56,568 bases of DNA from Bacteroidota bacterium (GCA_030833525.1 JAURGZ010000007.1:1-56568); one strand, 5' to 3'. Positions 15,707-24,712 are shown, counted from the first letter of the stretch. Numbers and translations are program-made. The notes: generated by a model not told the origin, from the sequence alone.

Positions 15707-16312
15707 GTGCAGTTTACATCTGAGGTTGTTGAACAAGCTGTTGAGGCGCTTTCGGGATTTCCTGGAATAGGCCGGCGTACAGCCTTGCGCTTGGTCATGC
15801 ATCTGTTGAAACGCCCCGATGTAGAGGTGGCGCGCATGGCCGAAGCTTTGCTGAAGCTCAAGACCGATCTGCATTTTTGCCGCATTTGCAACAACGTCAG
15901 CGATGGTGAGCTCTGCCAAGTTTGCAGCAATCCTTCGAGAGACGCCTCGTTGGTCTGCGTGGTAGAAGATTTTTCAGACCAAATGGCCATCGAATCGACA
16001 GGTCAGTACCGAGGTGTTTATCACGTTTTGGGGGGGTTGATTAGCCCCATGGATGGCATAGGTCCTGAAGATATTCATTTGCAAGCTTTGTTGGACCGGG
16101 TGCAGCAGGGGGGAATTCAGGAGGTGATCATGGCCTTTTCGGCGACCGTTGAAGGGGATACCACCATGTATTACCTAGCCCGCAAATTGAAAGATAGCGC
16201 CGTGAAGACTTCCTGCATCGCACGGGGCATAGCCGTTGGCGGTGAAATTGAATACGCCGATGAGATTACCCTGGCTCGCAGCCTTCAACAACGAACCCCC
16301 TACAGCGTATAA
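15707..16312 (+). CDS. recR: Recombination protein RecR
   Basis: A 201-residue RecR that works with RecO (and RecF) to load RecA on gapped DNA. An N-terminal helix-hairpin-helix (LSGFPGIGRRTALRLVMHLL), a zinc finger with four cysteines (CRICNNVSDGELCQVC), a Toprim domain beginning at LVCVVEDFSD, and a C-terminal SVAKTSCIARGI-like Walker-B segment are in the standard order. It starts with GTG; no upstream ATG in frame fits. It heads a five-gene plus-strand run to 21623 with spacings of two bases or overlaps. Confidence 0.96.
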   Translation: MQFTSEVVEQAVEALSGFPGIGRRTALRLVMHLLKRPDVEVARMAEALLKLKTDLHFCRICNNVSDGELCQVCSNPSRDASLVCVVEDFSDQMAIESTGQYRGVYHVLGGLISPMDGIGPEDIHLQALLDRVQQGGIQEVIMAFSATVEGDTTMYYLARKLKDSAVKTSCIARGIAVGGEIEYADEITLARSLQQRTPYSV

Positions 16313-16314
16313 GC

Positions 16315-18243
16315 ATGGATTTATCGGTCGTCATCGTCAATTACAATGTCAAGCACTTCCTCGAGCAGGTGCTGTTGTCGGTTGAAAAGGCGTCGAAGGG
16401 CTTGCAAGTAGAGACCTGGGTGGTTGACAACAACTCAGTCGACGGCAGCATAGAATTGGTTCGGGAAAAGTTCCCGTGGGTTAAACTCATTGCCAATACC
16501 GACAATACGGGCTTCTCCAAGGCCAACAACCAAGCCATTCGCCAAAGCACCGGGGAGTTTGTGCTGCTGCTCAACCCCGATACAGTGGTGGAAGAAGAGA
16601 CCTTCTCACTCTGTTTGGATTACCTGAGAAATCATCCCGAGGTTGGCGGACTGGGCGTTCGCATGATCGACGGGAAAGGGCAATTCCTTCCCGAGAGCAA
16701 GCGGGGCCTTCCCAGTCCCAAAGTGGCGCTGTATAAAATGAGCGGTTTGGCCACTGTGTTTCCCAAAAGCCGGGAATTCGGCCGTTATCACCTGCGTTAT
16801 TTACCCGAATTTGAGACCAACGAAGTCGAAGTGTTGGCCGGTGCATTCATGATGATGCCCAAACAGGTATTGGATGAAATAGGCTTGCTGGATGAGCAGT
16901 TTTTCATGTACGGCGAGGACATTGACTTGAGCTACCGAATCACCCAAGCCGGGTATAAAAATGTCTATTTTCCGGGTACGACCATCATTCACTATAAGGG
17001 GGAAAGCACCAAGAAAGGTTCGGCCAACTACGTCAAGGTGTTTTACAACGCCATGGTTCTGTTTGCCAATAAGCACTATTCGGGCGCCATGGCCGGTTCA
17101 TTTGCCCGCATCATTGCCGTGGCGATTTACCTGCGCGCTTTGTTGGCCCTGGTTCACCGCCTGCTGGGTCGGGTTTTGCTTCCCTTGATGGACGCGGTTC
17201 TTAGTTTTGCGCTGTTTGCCTTCATTGCCAACTACTGGGAAATCAATCACAAGTTTGTGCGGGGATATTATCCCGATGCCTATTACGGGTTGCATTTGCC
17301 TGTATACATCGCCGTGCTTCAGATTTGGGTTTATTTCAGCGGCGGATACGACCAACCCTATTCCATTCGCAGAACCGTTAGAGGGGGAGCCGTAGGCGCC
17401 CTGGTGTTGCTGGCGGCTTATGCCTTGCTTCCCAAAGATTGGCAATTTTCAAGGGCCATTTTGGGGCTGGGGTCGGTCTTTAGCCTGGGGGCATTCGTGC
17501 TGGCTCGGGTGATCATGAGTCGCGGTCGATTGCTGGATCCGCGTTCTGAGGCGGGTCGACATATGGCCATTGTCGCCGACCAAGAAGAGTTTGAACGCAT
17601 ACGTCAGCTGTTGATGAACAGCCGGGTAGAAACCGATTCCCTGCATTGGGTTCATGTCAGCGGGTCCAAGCCCACAGGGGCAGCCGCAGGCATGCATCAA
17701 CTTTCAGAATTGGTTGACATTCACCGCATCGATGTGCTGATATTCAGTGGCAAAGATGTAGCGAGCAAGGAGATCATGGCATTCATGAGCGCTCCGCATC
17801 GCGCGGGCTTGCAAGTGAAAATAGCCCCTGAAAGAAGCGATGCTATCATAGGTTCAGATTCCAAGAATGAACCGGGAGAATTGTTTACAGTCGACCTTCG
17901 CCACCGATTGTCTGAACCTCAGCAAAGAAGGAATAAGCGGTTGTTTGATCTGGCCATAGGTATGGGGCTACTTGTACTTGCTCCCCTTGTATGGCTGTTG
18001 CCAGGCGGTCGCTTTTTGCTGTCCCAGGCGCTGCCTGTCGTATTGGGTTTTAAATCCTGGGTGAGCTACGGCCCCAAATCCGCACATGCGGCCTTGCCTC
18101 CTTTGAAGTTGGGGGTCTTGTCAGCCGCTGGGCGATTTGATGGAACTACGTTTGAAGCCGATGCATTGGCCATTTATGCCCGGGATTATTCGGTGTACAT
18201 GGATGCCGAGTTGATTTGGACCGCCTTGAAGACAACACGATGA
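16315..18243 (+). CDS. Glycosyltransferase family 2 fused to a degenerate polyprenyl sugar-phosphotransferase-like region
   Basis: A 642-residue membrane enzyme. Residues about 1-260 are a GT-A glycosyltransferase (SVVIVNYNVKHFLEQ start, LLNPDTVVEEE, AGAFMMMPKQ, FFMYGEDIDLSYR) like rhamnosyltransferases. Membrane helices follow (from RIIAVAIYLRALLALV). The C-terminal part has pieces of an initiating sugar-1-phosphate transferase: KRLFDLAIGMGLLVLAPLV, then LPPLKLGVLS and YARDYSVYMDAELIW. The catalytic GP-x-FY-x-Q-R-x-G and KFRSM block is absent. So the second half may serve as membrane anchor or partner-binding module. Stop overlaps the histidine kinase start (ATGA). Probably adds a sugar to a lipid-linked surface glycan; donor unknown. 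Confidence 0.8.
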   Translation: MDLSVVIVNYNVKHFLEQVLLSVEKASKGLQVETWVVDNNSVDGSIELVREKFPWVKLIANTDNTGFSKANNQAIRQSTGEFVLLLNPDTVVEEETFSLCLDYLRNHPEVGGLGVRMIDGKGQFLPESKRGLPSPKVALYKMSGLATVFPKSREFGRYHLRYLPEFETNEVEVLAGAFMMMPKQVLDEIGLLDEQFFMYGEDIDLSYRITQAGYKNVYFPGTTIIHYKGESTKKGSANYVKVFYNAMVLFANKHYSGAMAGSFARIIAVAIYLRALLALVHRLLGRVLLPLMDAVLSFALFAFIANYWEINHKFVRGYYPDAYYGLHLPVYIAVLQIWVYFSGGYDQPYSIRRTVRGGAVGALVLLAAYALLPKDWQFSRAILGLGSVFSLGAFVLARVIMSRGRLLDPRSEAGRHMAIVADQEEFERIRQLLMNSRVETDSLHWVHVSGSKPTGAAAGMHQLSELVDIHRIDVLIFSGKDVASKEIMAFMSAPHRAGLQVKIAPERSDAIIGSDSKNEPGELFTVDLRHRLSEPQQRRNKRLFDLAIGMGLLVLAPLVWLLPGGRFLLSQALPVVLGFKSWVSYGPKSAHAALPPLKLGVLSAAGRFDGTTFEADALAIYARDYSVYMDAELIWTALKTTR

Positions 18244-19397
18244 ACGCATATGAATTGAAACGGTTGGTGCGCGTCATCTTGCTGCTGTTGGCATTGCTCA
18301 TCAGCATTGCAACCTTATTGGTGAGTCAGCGTTTAGCGAGTCAAATTGCCGAAGAAGAAACCGCCCGAATGGAACTCTGGGCTGAAGCCGAACGATTGTT
18401 GAATGATCCGTACAACGAGGGAGATCTTGGCTTCTACTTGGATGTGATCAAAAGCAATACCACCATTCCGGCCATCTTGGTTGATGAAGAGATGAATATC
18501 CTTCAAAGTGTGAATGTGAATGCCAAAACGCCCGCCGACATGCAGGCTGCGCTGCAGCGATTTCGCTTTGAAAACCCACCCATTTTGGTTCCCATCGACC
18601 GCGATTTGACCTATCGGGTATACTACGGGGAGAGCACCATTATCAAGCAACTCAAGTATTACCCCTACGGAGTGTTGGGCATCATTGCCGTTTTTATGTT
18701 GCTGGCATACTTGGCATTTTCTTATTCCACGCGGTCCGAGCAAAACCAAGTTTGGGTGGGCTTAGCCAAAGAAACAGCGCATCAATTGGGAACTCCCATT
18801 TCCTCGCTATTGGGATGGGTCGAATGCCTGGAAGCCGATGTCTTTCCTCCAGAGGCTCCTGAAGAAATGCGCAAGGACATCGATCGTTTGAAGGTCATTA
18901 CGGAGCGATTTTCCAAAATTGGTTCAGAGCCCACTTTGCAATGGGTCGATTTGAATGCCGTTCTGAATCAAGCTGTTGATTATATGCGCAGCCGAGCGGG
19001 CAATCAAGTGGAGGTTGCCTTGCACACCCCGCCCCAAACCATTCAGGCTGAAGTGAACATCAACTTGTTCAATTGGGTCATTGAAAACTTGGTGAAAAAT
19101 GCCGTTGACGCCATGGAGGGTAAGGGAAAAATCGAATGCACCTTGGCGTATCGTTCGGGCAAGGCTTACATCGATATCGTGGACAACGGTAAGGGCATTC
19201 CCAAGAACCAAATGAAAGATGTCTTTCAGCCCGGTTTTACAACCAAAAAGCGAGGTTGGGGATTGGGGTTGTCTCTGGCAAAGCGCATTGTGGTTGATTA
19301 CCACAGCGGTGAGATTTTTGTCAAAGACAGCATTCCAAATAAACGCACTACCTTGCGGGTAATCCTGGCAGCTAAGGCTTTGTCAACTCATGTTTAA
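18240..19397 (+). CDS. Membrane sensor histidine kinase
   Basis: A 385-residue kinase with a membrane helix at about 10-28, a small extracytoplasmic segment (roughly 35-140) and a second helix near 143-162. The H-box has His181 in KETAHQLGTPISSLLGW. The ATP-binding domain carries NLVKNAVDAMEGKG (N box), VDNGKGIP (G1) and GWGLGLSLAKRIV (G2). No response regulator gene is adjacent, so it is an orphan here. It starts inside the glycosyltransferase stop and its end overlaps the next gene by eight bases. The signal sensed is unknown. Confidence 0.9.
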   Translation: MNAYELKRLVRVILLLLALLISIATLLVSQRLASQIAEEETARMELWAEAERLLNDPYNEGDLGFYLDVIKSNTTIPAILVDEEMNILQSVNVNAKTPADMQAALQRFRFENPPILVPIDRDLTYRVYYGESTIIKQLKYYPYGVLGIIAVFMLLAYLAFSYSTRSEQNQVWVGLAKETAHQLGTPISSLLGWVECLEADVFPPEAPEEMRKDIDRLKVITERFSKIGSEPTLQWVDLNAVLNQAVDYMRSRAGNQVEVALHTPPQTIQAEVNINLFNWVIENLVKNAVDAMEGKGKIECTLAYRSGKAYIDIVDNGKGIPKNQMKDVFQPGFTTKKRGWGLGLSLAKRIVVDYHSGEIFVKDSIPNKRTTLRVILAAKALSTHV

Positions 19398-19860
19398 AGA
19401 ACTTCAATCTTTGCTGATCATAGCCCTTGGGGTCTTGATGGTCTTCTATTTAGCCATTGATCCCTTGCTGTTTGAAATGCCGGCTAAAGACGGCATGAAT
19501 CACGTGGCCGTTTCAGGTGTATATACCTTTGAAATGAGTGGATCGGCCTTTCGGTTTACCTCGTATCCCAACTACTGGTTGTTTGGAACATACATGGCCG
19601 CTTTGGCCGTTTTGCCAGCCGCATTGCTGACCTATACGCGTTATACCATACAGTTTCGCTTGCTGCTATTGTTGTCCTTTATATTAATGGCTTACGGGGT
19701 AGAGGTATTCCTCACCATTTGGGTGTATTTGGAGAAATATTACCCATCGAATCGATATGAGATTTTCATTCGCAAGGAGATAATGGGTCCCCTGATTATG
19801 GGCTTGATATCGGGTCTGATTGGGTACTATGTATACCAGAAGAAAAGCATAGAGTCATGA
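19390..19860 (+). CDS. DUF4293-like four-helix membrane protein
   Basis: A 156-residue protein with four hydrophobic segments (SLLIIALGVLMVFYLAI, YMAALAVLPAALLTY, FRLLLLLSFILMAYGVEVF, GPLIMGLISGLIGYYVY). There is a soluble loop between the first two and a charged tail. The arrangement resembles the Bacteroidota-specific DUF4293 proteins, which have no assigned function. It overlaps the histidine kinase end by eight bases and the next gene by ATGA. Assignment to the family is from pattern, not alignment. Confidence 0.6.
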   Translation: MFKELQSLLIIALGVLMVFYLAIDPLLFEMPAKDGMNHVAVSGVYTFEMSGSAFRFTSYPNYWLFGTYMAALAVLPAALLTYTRYTIQFRLLLLLSFILMAYGVEVFLTIWVYLEKYYPSNRYEIFIRKEIMGPLIMGLISGLIGYYVYQKKSIES

Positions 19861-21623
19861 GAAGAGTTTTGTTGTTGAGTTTGTTTGCCGGGCTGCATGT
19901 ACTCACTGCTCAAGTTTCCCTAGAGTCTTCGGCTTGGCGTTTGTCTGATTTCCCCCAAACGCCTTGTGAAGTCAGCCAGTTCAATCATACCGCTACCGTT
20001 TCTCAAGCCAAAGAGTGGTATGCAGCCATGCAGTCACGTTTTCCCGATCGATGCTCCTTGCTAGAGATGGGTCCCTCAGATGCGGCTGAGCCCGTACGTG
20101 TATTTGTGATTTCGGCTAAACAGCCCAACCCCATTCGGGTGCTCGTGAACAATGCCATACATCCAGGTGAGCCAGAAGGGGTAGATGCTTGCATGGCTTG
20201 GGTACGCGACAAGCTGCTGGCCAAAGGTTCTGCGGCATGCGATCGGGTGGAATATCACATTGTGCTTCATTACAACGTGGGGGGCTCCTTGAACCGCAAT
20301 GCTCATACTCGCGCGAATCAAGATGGGCCCGAGGTATATGGATTTAGAGGAAACAGCCAGAATTTGGATTTAAACCGGGATTTCATCAAAATGGATAGCC
20401 GAGAGGCTTGGACCTTTGCTCGATATTTTGCTCAGAATCGCTTTGATTACTTCATCGACAATCACACCTCTAATGGTGCCGATTATCAATATGCCTTGAC
20501 CTTCTTCTCAACACACCCTGATAAATTACACCCCACACTCAGGCCCTTGTCTGAACACTTGGAAACAAGCCTGCGCGCGGATTTGAACGAGCGAAATTGG
20601 ATCAATGCACCGTATGTCCAAACCCAAGGCCGCACGCCCGAAACGGGTTTGGTTGGCTTTTTTGAAACGGGTCGCTATGCTACGGGATATGCGGCTTTGC
20701 ACCACTGCATAGGCATTTGCGTAGAAACCCACATGCTCAAGCCATTTCCTGAGCGAGTGCTGGCGACCTTGGCTTTTTTGCAGGCATTTTCTGATCAATT
20801 GGCCGCTTCTCAGTTTCAGGATTTCCACGATTCGACCCGGCAGCGCTTGCAGCAACAATTCTCAAGCCATCCTTGGATTCAGGCAGGTGATTATTGTCCC
20901 ATTCGCTATGAGTTGGATGAACAGCCCAGCGACAGTCTTCTTTTTCATGGATTCGCCCATGGTTATAAACCCAGCGAGGTTCACGGGGCCGCTCGTTTGT
21001 ATTACGATCGAAGCCAGCCCCTAGATTTTACCGTTCCCTATTGGAATCATTACCGGGCCGTAGATTCAGCCCGAGTGCCCTTGGCGTACATATTGCCTAG
21101 GGGATATGCGCGGGAGGTGCAAGAGCGATTGTCCATTCAGCTAGGGGTCAAACTTCGAATGATACCGGTCGATACCGTCATTGCCTTGACCGCCAGTCAC
21201 CTGCTGTCCATGAAGACAAGCCAGGAACCGTATGAAGGTCACTACCTGCATAGCCAAATTCAAACCCAAGAATACGCGCGAAACGTCCAGGTGCACCGAG
21301 GTGATTGGATCATACCGGTAACCCCTGAGAATGCCTTATTCCTGATGAACGTTTTAGAGCCAAGAGCTCCTGATAGTTACTTCGCATGGAATTTTTTCGA
21401 TGCCTGTTTGCAGCGCAAGGAGTGGTTCAGCGATTATGTGTTCGAAGATTGGGCGGCTGAGCAGCTTGAACTGAACGAAGCGTTCAAAGAGGCCTATGAT
21501 CGAGCCAAGCAGGAGCACCCAGAATGGGAAAAGAATCCTTATCAAGCCTTGTCTTGGCTGTATGAAAAAGGCCCTTTATCAGAGCCTTGGGTCAAAGAGA
21601 TACCGGTATATCGATTGTTCTAG
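19857..21623 (+). CDS. Secreted M14-family zinc carboxypeptidase
   Basis: A 588-residue exported metallopeptidase with signal peptide MRRVLLLSLFAGLHVLTAQ. The zinc ligands His102 and Glu105 are in NNAIHPGEPEG. The substrate-binding Asn-Arg pair is in NLDLNRDFIKMD, the third zinc ligand histidine is in FIDNHTSNG, and the catalytic glutamate is probably in GICVETHML. The region after about 330 is a long extra C-terminal part of unknown fold. Members trim amino acids from peptides or peptidoglycan stems. It is the last gene of the recR run, joined by ATGA, and converges with queD. Confidence 0.88.
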   Translation: MRRVLLLSLFAGLHVLTAQVSLESSAWRLSDFPQTPCEVSQFNHTATVSQAKEWYAAMQSRFPDRCSLLEMGPSDAAEPVRVFVISAKQPNPIRVLVNNAIHPGEPEGVDACMAWVRDKLLAKGSAACDRVEYHIVLHYNVGGSLNRNAHTRANQDGPEVYGFRGNSQNLDLNRDFIKMDSREAWTFARYFAQNRFDYFIDNHTSNGADYQYALTFFSTHPDKLHPTLRPLSEHLETSLRADLNERNWINAPYVQTQGRTPETGLVGFFETGRYATGYAALHHCIGICVETHMLKPFPERVLATLAFLQAFSDQLAASQFQDFHDSTRQRLQQQFSSHPWIQAGDYCPIRYELDEQPSDSLLFHGFAHGYKPSEVHGAARLYYDRSQPLDFTVPYWNHYRAVDSARVPLAYILPRGYAREVQERLSIQLGVKLRMIPVDTVIALTASHLLSMKTSQEPYEGHYLHSQIQTQEYARNVQVHRGDWIIPVTPENALFLMNVLEPRAPDSYFAWNFFDACLQRKEWFSDYVFEDWAAEQLELNEAFKEAYDRAKQEHPEWEKNPYQALSWLYEKGPLSEPWVKEIPVYRLF

Positions 21624-21626
21624 GTT

Positions 21627-22043
21627 TCATTCCCCGAAATACTCAACGAAGTTATTTTGGGTTTCCCAGAGGGTGATTTTATGCAGTTGAACGCCCTCGG
21701 GCAGCGCATGGGAAATGCGGGGCCACATGGCTACGGCCAAGGTTTCAATAGAGGGCATTTGGCCTTTCAACCAATCGACATCCAAGTTGAGGTTTTGGTG
21801 ATCCAAGGGGTCGGTCACCTGCTCGCGAATGATGACTTTCAATACTTTTAGGTCCATCACACAGCCCGTATCGGGATTGGGTTGACCCTTTACCGTAACG
21901 TACAAATCGAAGTTGTGCCCGTGGTAATGGGGATTGGCGCATTTGCCGAATACGGCAAAATTCTTTTCCTCGGTCCAATTGTCATTCCACAAACGGTGAG
22001 CCGCATTGAAATGTTCTTTTCGGGTCAAATACAACAAGGGCAT
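21627..22043 (-). CDS. queD: 6-Pyruvoyl-tetrahydropterin synthase/QueD family protein
   Basis: A 138-residue enzyme of the PTPS fold, probably 6-carboxy-tetrahydropterin synthase in queuosine biosynthesis. Zinc ligands His16 (FNAAH), His41 and His43 (HYHGHNF) are present. Cys35 in GKCANPHYHGH matches the catalytic cysteine, and DHQNLN and PSIETLA are the conserved downstream blocks. ATG 22043 lies seven bases after a TAATTTTG box. No other queuosine genes are next to it, so PTPS activity cannot be excluded. Confidence 0.9.
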   Translation of the reverse strand: MPLLYLTRKEHFNAAHRLWNDNWTEEKNFAVFGKCANPHYHGHNFDLYVTVKGQPNPDTGCVMDLKVLKVIIREQVTDPLDHQNLNLDVDWLKGQMPSIETLAVAMWPRISHALPEGVQLHKITLWETQNNFVEYFGE

Positions 22044-22050
22044 GACGCGG

Positions 22051-22058
22051 CAAAATTA
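22051..22058 (-). promoter_or_regulatory. TAATTTTG box for queD
   Basis: TAATTTTG on the minus strand, seven bases before the queD ATG; predicted leader of two to three bases. Confidence 0.55.
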
Positions 22059-22065
22059 GCCAAAA

Positions 22066-23196
22066 TTAGGCGTACCACTCTTTGAGTTTTGCGACCGTCG
22101 CATCGATGTCGTTTTCAGTATTGAATTTTCCGAAACTGAATCGAACCGTAGTTCGGTCGGTTTGGGGGTTCAAACAGCGAATGACATGACTTCCAGCATT
22201 GGAGCCGGCTGAACAGGCGCTGCCTCCGCTGGCCGAAATGCCGGCAAGATCCAAGTTGAACAGCAACATGGGTCCGACTTCATGCGCGGGAAATGAAACG
22301 CTGAGAACGGTATACAGGGAATTCCCTTCTGCATCGCCATTGAAAGCAATGCCGGGGATTTCGCTTTTCAGCTTCTGAATCATGCGCGATTTCAGGCCTT
22401 CAATGTGCTGGGATTTATGATCAAGGTCTCGGTACGAAATCTCCAAAGCCTTGGCAAGGCCAATGGCTCCGTAAATGTTTTCAGTGCCACCGCGCAATTC
22501 CCGCTCTTGGGCGCCACCGGTGATTTGAGGGCTAATCTTGCGGCCTTTGCGCACATAGGCAAATCCAACCCCTTTGGGGCCGTTGAATTTGTGCGCGGCG
22601 CCAGCCAAAAAGTCGATGCCCATCTCAGCCAAATTGAAAGGGTAATGACCCATGGTCTGTACGGTGTCGCAATGAAACAAGGCACCGTATTGTTGGCACA
22701 AACTTGAAACGCGCGAAAGATCGAGCAAATTGCCAATTTCATTGTTGGCATGCATCAAGCTAACCAAGCAATTGGAGTGGTTTTGGAGAATGGATTCGAG
22801 GGCAGCTAGGTCCACATGCCCATTGGGCAAAATGGGGAGCAAATGCAATTCGGCTAGTCCTGCATGGGCCAATTCTTCAGCCGTATGCAGCACGGCATGG
22901 TGTTCGATGGGAGAGCTGATGATATGCTTGACCCCCAGGTCTTTCACCGCACTTCTCAACGCCAGGTTGTCAGCTTCGGTGCCTCCACTGGTAAAAAAGA
23001 TCTCAGCAGGGCTGCATCCGATCAGCTTGGCTACGGTACCCCGCGCTTCTTCCAACATGCCTTTGGCTTTGCGGCCGTGTGCATGCGTAGAACTGGGGTT
23101 GCCATAATGTTCCCTCATGACGGGAATCATGGCTTCGATGACTTCTGGATCCAAAGGACTGGTCGCAGCGTTATCCAAGTAAATGCGCTTATCCAT
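22066..23196 (-). CDS. Cysteine desulfurase, NifS/IscS family
   Basis: A 376-residue PLP enzyme that takes sulfur from cysteine for Fe-S clusters and tRNA thiolation. The YLDNAATSPLDPEV start, SGGTEADNLAL, His202-Lys203 in AGAAHKFNGPKG (Schiff-base lysine) and the persulfide cysteine Cys328 in GGSACSAGS are all intact. The loop around the active cysteine is IscS/NifS-like (class I), not SufS-like. It begins one base after the agmatinase stop, making it the third gene of an efp-speB-cysteine desulfurase unit. No iscU or fdx is attached, so the sulfur acceptor may be a tRNA-modifying enzyme. Confidence 0.93.
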   Translation of the reverse strand: MDKRIYLDNAATSPLDPEVIEAMIPVMREHYGNPSSTHAHGRKAKGMLEEARGTVAKLIGCSPAEIFFTSGGTEADNLALRSAVKDLGVKHIISSPIEHHAVLHTAEELAHAGLAELHLLPILPNGHVDLAALESILQNHSNCLVSLMHANNEIGNLLDLSRVSSLCQQYGALFHCDTVQTMGHYPFNLAEMGIDFLAGAAHKFNGPKGVGFAYVRKGRKISPQITGGAQERELRGGTENIYGAIGLAKALEISYRDLDHKSQHIEGLKSRMIQKLKSEIPGIAFNGDAEGNSLYTVLSVSFPAHEVGPMLLFNLDLAGISASGGSACSAGSNAGSHVIRCLNPQTDRTTVRFSFGKFNTENDIDATVAKLKEWYA

Positions 23197-23197
23197 G

Positions 23198-24091
23198 TTA
23201 GAGTTGCTTGTTTTGGTTCAAATAGCCCAAAAAGCGGTAACACAATTTGGCCATGGTGAATTCGGTGATGATATCGACCTCGCGAGGGGCAATTTCAACG
23301 ATATCAAAACCAACCACTTTGCGGCGTTCGCAGAGTTTTTTTAACAGTTGGGTTCCTTGGTGCCAAGTCAATCCGCCGGGTTCGGCCGTGCCCACCGCGG
23401 GCACAATGGAGGGGTCAAATCCATCGGCATCGATGGTCACATATACCTCTTCGCCCAAGCGATCGATGACCTGGTCCATCCAGCCCTCGTCGTGCAACAG
23501 GTGCGCATACCAAGTGTGAATGTTGTCAGATTGCTGAATCAATTGAGCCTCTTCGATGCATTGCGCTCGAATGCCCACCTGCACCAAATGGATGCCTTCG
23601 TCGTGCACCCGGGCCATCACCGATGCATGGGAATAGGGGTTGCCTTGATAGGCCTGGCGCAAGTCAGAATGCGCGTCGATTTGCAAGACGCTCAGACCGG
23701 GGTATTTTTGGGCATGGGCCTTGACCAATCCATATGTGACGGTGTGTTCGGCGCCCAGTGAAACGCAAAACTTGCCGGCTTGAAGAATTTCGTCGGTGTG
23801 CTGCTCGATGGCATCAACGGCCGCCTTGTCAATTTTGCCCGTGAAATCAAGGGCTTCCAAGGTGCAAATTCCAAAGTCTCGGTACGATTCAGCGCCCACC
23901 TCTTCGTCATAGTACTCCACGAAATGGGATGCCTCTACGATGGCGGCGGGGCCTTTGTCAGAACCCGAAATGTAACTCGACGAATATTCGTAAGGCAGCT
24001 GTTGAATGACAACTTTGGCCTTGTCGAACTGGGTCAATTCAGCTTCTGGAAGGGCCAAAAACCCTTGCTCAGCAGGTAATACAGGTTGCAT
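23198..24091 (-). CDS. speB: Agmatinase / arginase-family ureohydrolase
   Basis: A 297-residue binuclear manganese enzyme. Metal-binding motifs are LGAEHTVTYG, QIDAHSDLR and TIDADGFDPSIVP, in the order of the ureohydrolase family. GTAEPGG follows as usual. Agmatinase (putrescine from agmatine) is the likeliest activity because the Bacteroidota polyamine pathway uses it; formally it could hydrolyse another guanidino compound. Its ATG shares a base with the efp stop (TGATG), so translation is likely coupled with EF-P. Polyamines and EF-P both support translation elongation, but whether the pairing is functional is inference. Confidence 0.88.
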   Translation of the reverse strand: MQPVLPAEQGFLALPEAELTQFDKAKVVIQQLPYEYSSSYISGSDKGPAAIVEASHFVEYYDEEVGAESYRDFGICTLEALDFTGKIDKAAVDAIEQHTDEILQAGKFCVSLGAEHTVTYGLVKAHAQKYPGLSVLQIDAHSDLRQAYQGNPYSHASVMARVHDEGIHLVQVGIRAQCIEEAQLIQQSDNIHTWYAHLLHDEGWMDQVIDRLGEEVYVTIDADGFDPSIVPAVGTAEPGGLTWHQGTQLLKKLCERRKVVGFDIVEIAPREVDIITEFTMAKLCYRFLGYLNQNKQL

Positions 24092-24657
24092 CAGTCTTTA
24101 ACGCGTTCCATGTACTCCCCGGTGCGGGTGTCAATCTTGATTTTCTCGCCAATGCCTACAAACAAAGGAACGTTGACGCTAGCTCCTGTCTCAACCGTGG
24201 CGGGTTTCAAGGTGTTGGTGGCGGTGTCGCCTTTTACACCGGGTTCGGTGTAGGTCACTTCCAATACCACTTGGGCGGGGGCATCAGCTGCAACGGGGCT
24301 GTCGCCGCCTTCGAAGGAAATCATAACCGTGTCTCCTTCTTTCATGAATTTGGCACCGTCACCAAACATGTGCTTGGAGATGTTCATTTGGTCGTAGGTT
24401 TCGTTGTCCATGCACACGAAAGCATCGCCCTCTTCGTACAAATACTGCAATTCTTTTACCTCTACGCGAACGATTTCGACGCTTTCCCCGCTGCGAAAGC
24501 GGTTTTCGGCTGCTTTGCCGTCTTTGACACGACGCATTTTTGCCTGATAGAAAGCACGCAAGTTACCGGGGGTACGGTGTTGCCATTCGATTACTTGAAC
24601 CAGTTCTCCGTTGTAACGCAAAAAGGTTCCGACTGAAACATCTGAAGTGGTAGCCAT
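24091..24657 (-). CDS. efp: Elongation factor P
   Basis: A 188-residue EF-P, which binds ribosomes stalled on proline stretches. KOW-like domain I, and the C-terminal domains with YTEPGVKGDTATNTLKPAT, VPLFVGIGEKI and DTRTGEYMERVKD, are complete. The loop that enters the peptidyl-transferase centre reads HRTPGNLRAF. Aligned on PG and AF, Asn32 stands where E. coli has the modified Lys34, and Arg34 is two residues on. So the usual lysine target is missing. The start at 24657 is set by MATTSDVSVG; an upstream extension is not family-like. Box TATTTTTG lies 13 bases upstream. Confidence 0.93.
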   Translation of the reverse strand: MATTSDVSVGTFLRYNGELVQVIEWQHRTPGNLRAFYQAKMRRVKDGKAAENRFRSGESVEIVRVEVKELQYLYEEGDAFVCMDNETYDQMNISKHMFGDGAKFMKEGDTVMISFEGGDSPVAADAPAQVVLEVTYTEPGVKGDTATNTLKPATVETGASVNVPLFVGIGEKIKIDTRTGEYMERVKD

Positions 24658-24670
24658 AATTATATGCAGG

Positions 24671-24678
24671 CAAAAATA
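24671..24678 (-). promoter_or_regulatory. TATTTTTG box for the efp operon
   Basis: TATTTTTG on the minus strand, 13 bases before the efp ATG; predicted leader of about eight bases. Confidence 0.55.
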
Positions 24679-24712
24679 CGGCAAAGGGCCGAAATGCCGG
24701 CTAAGGCCCTGC

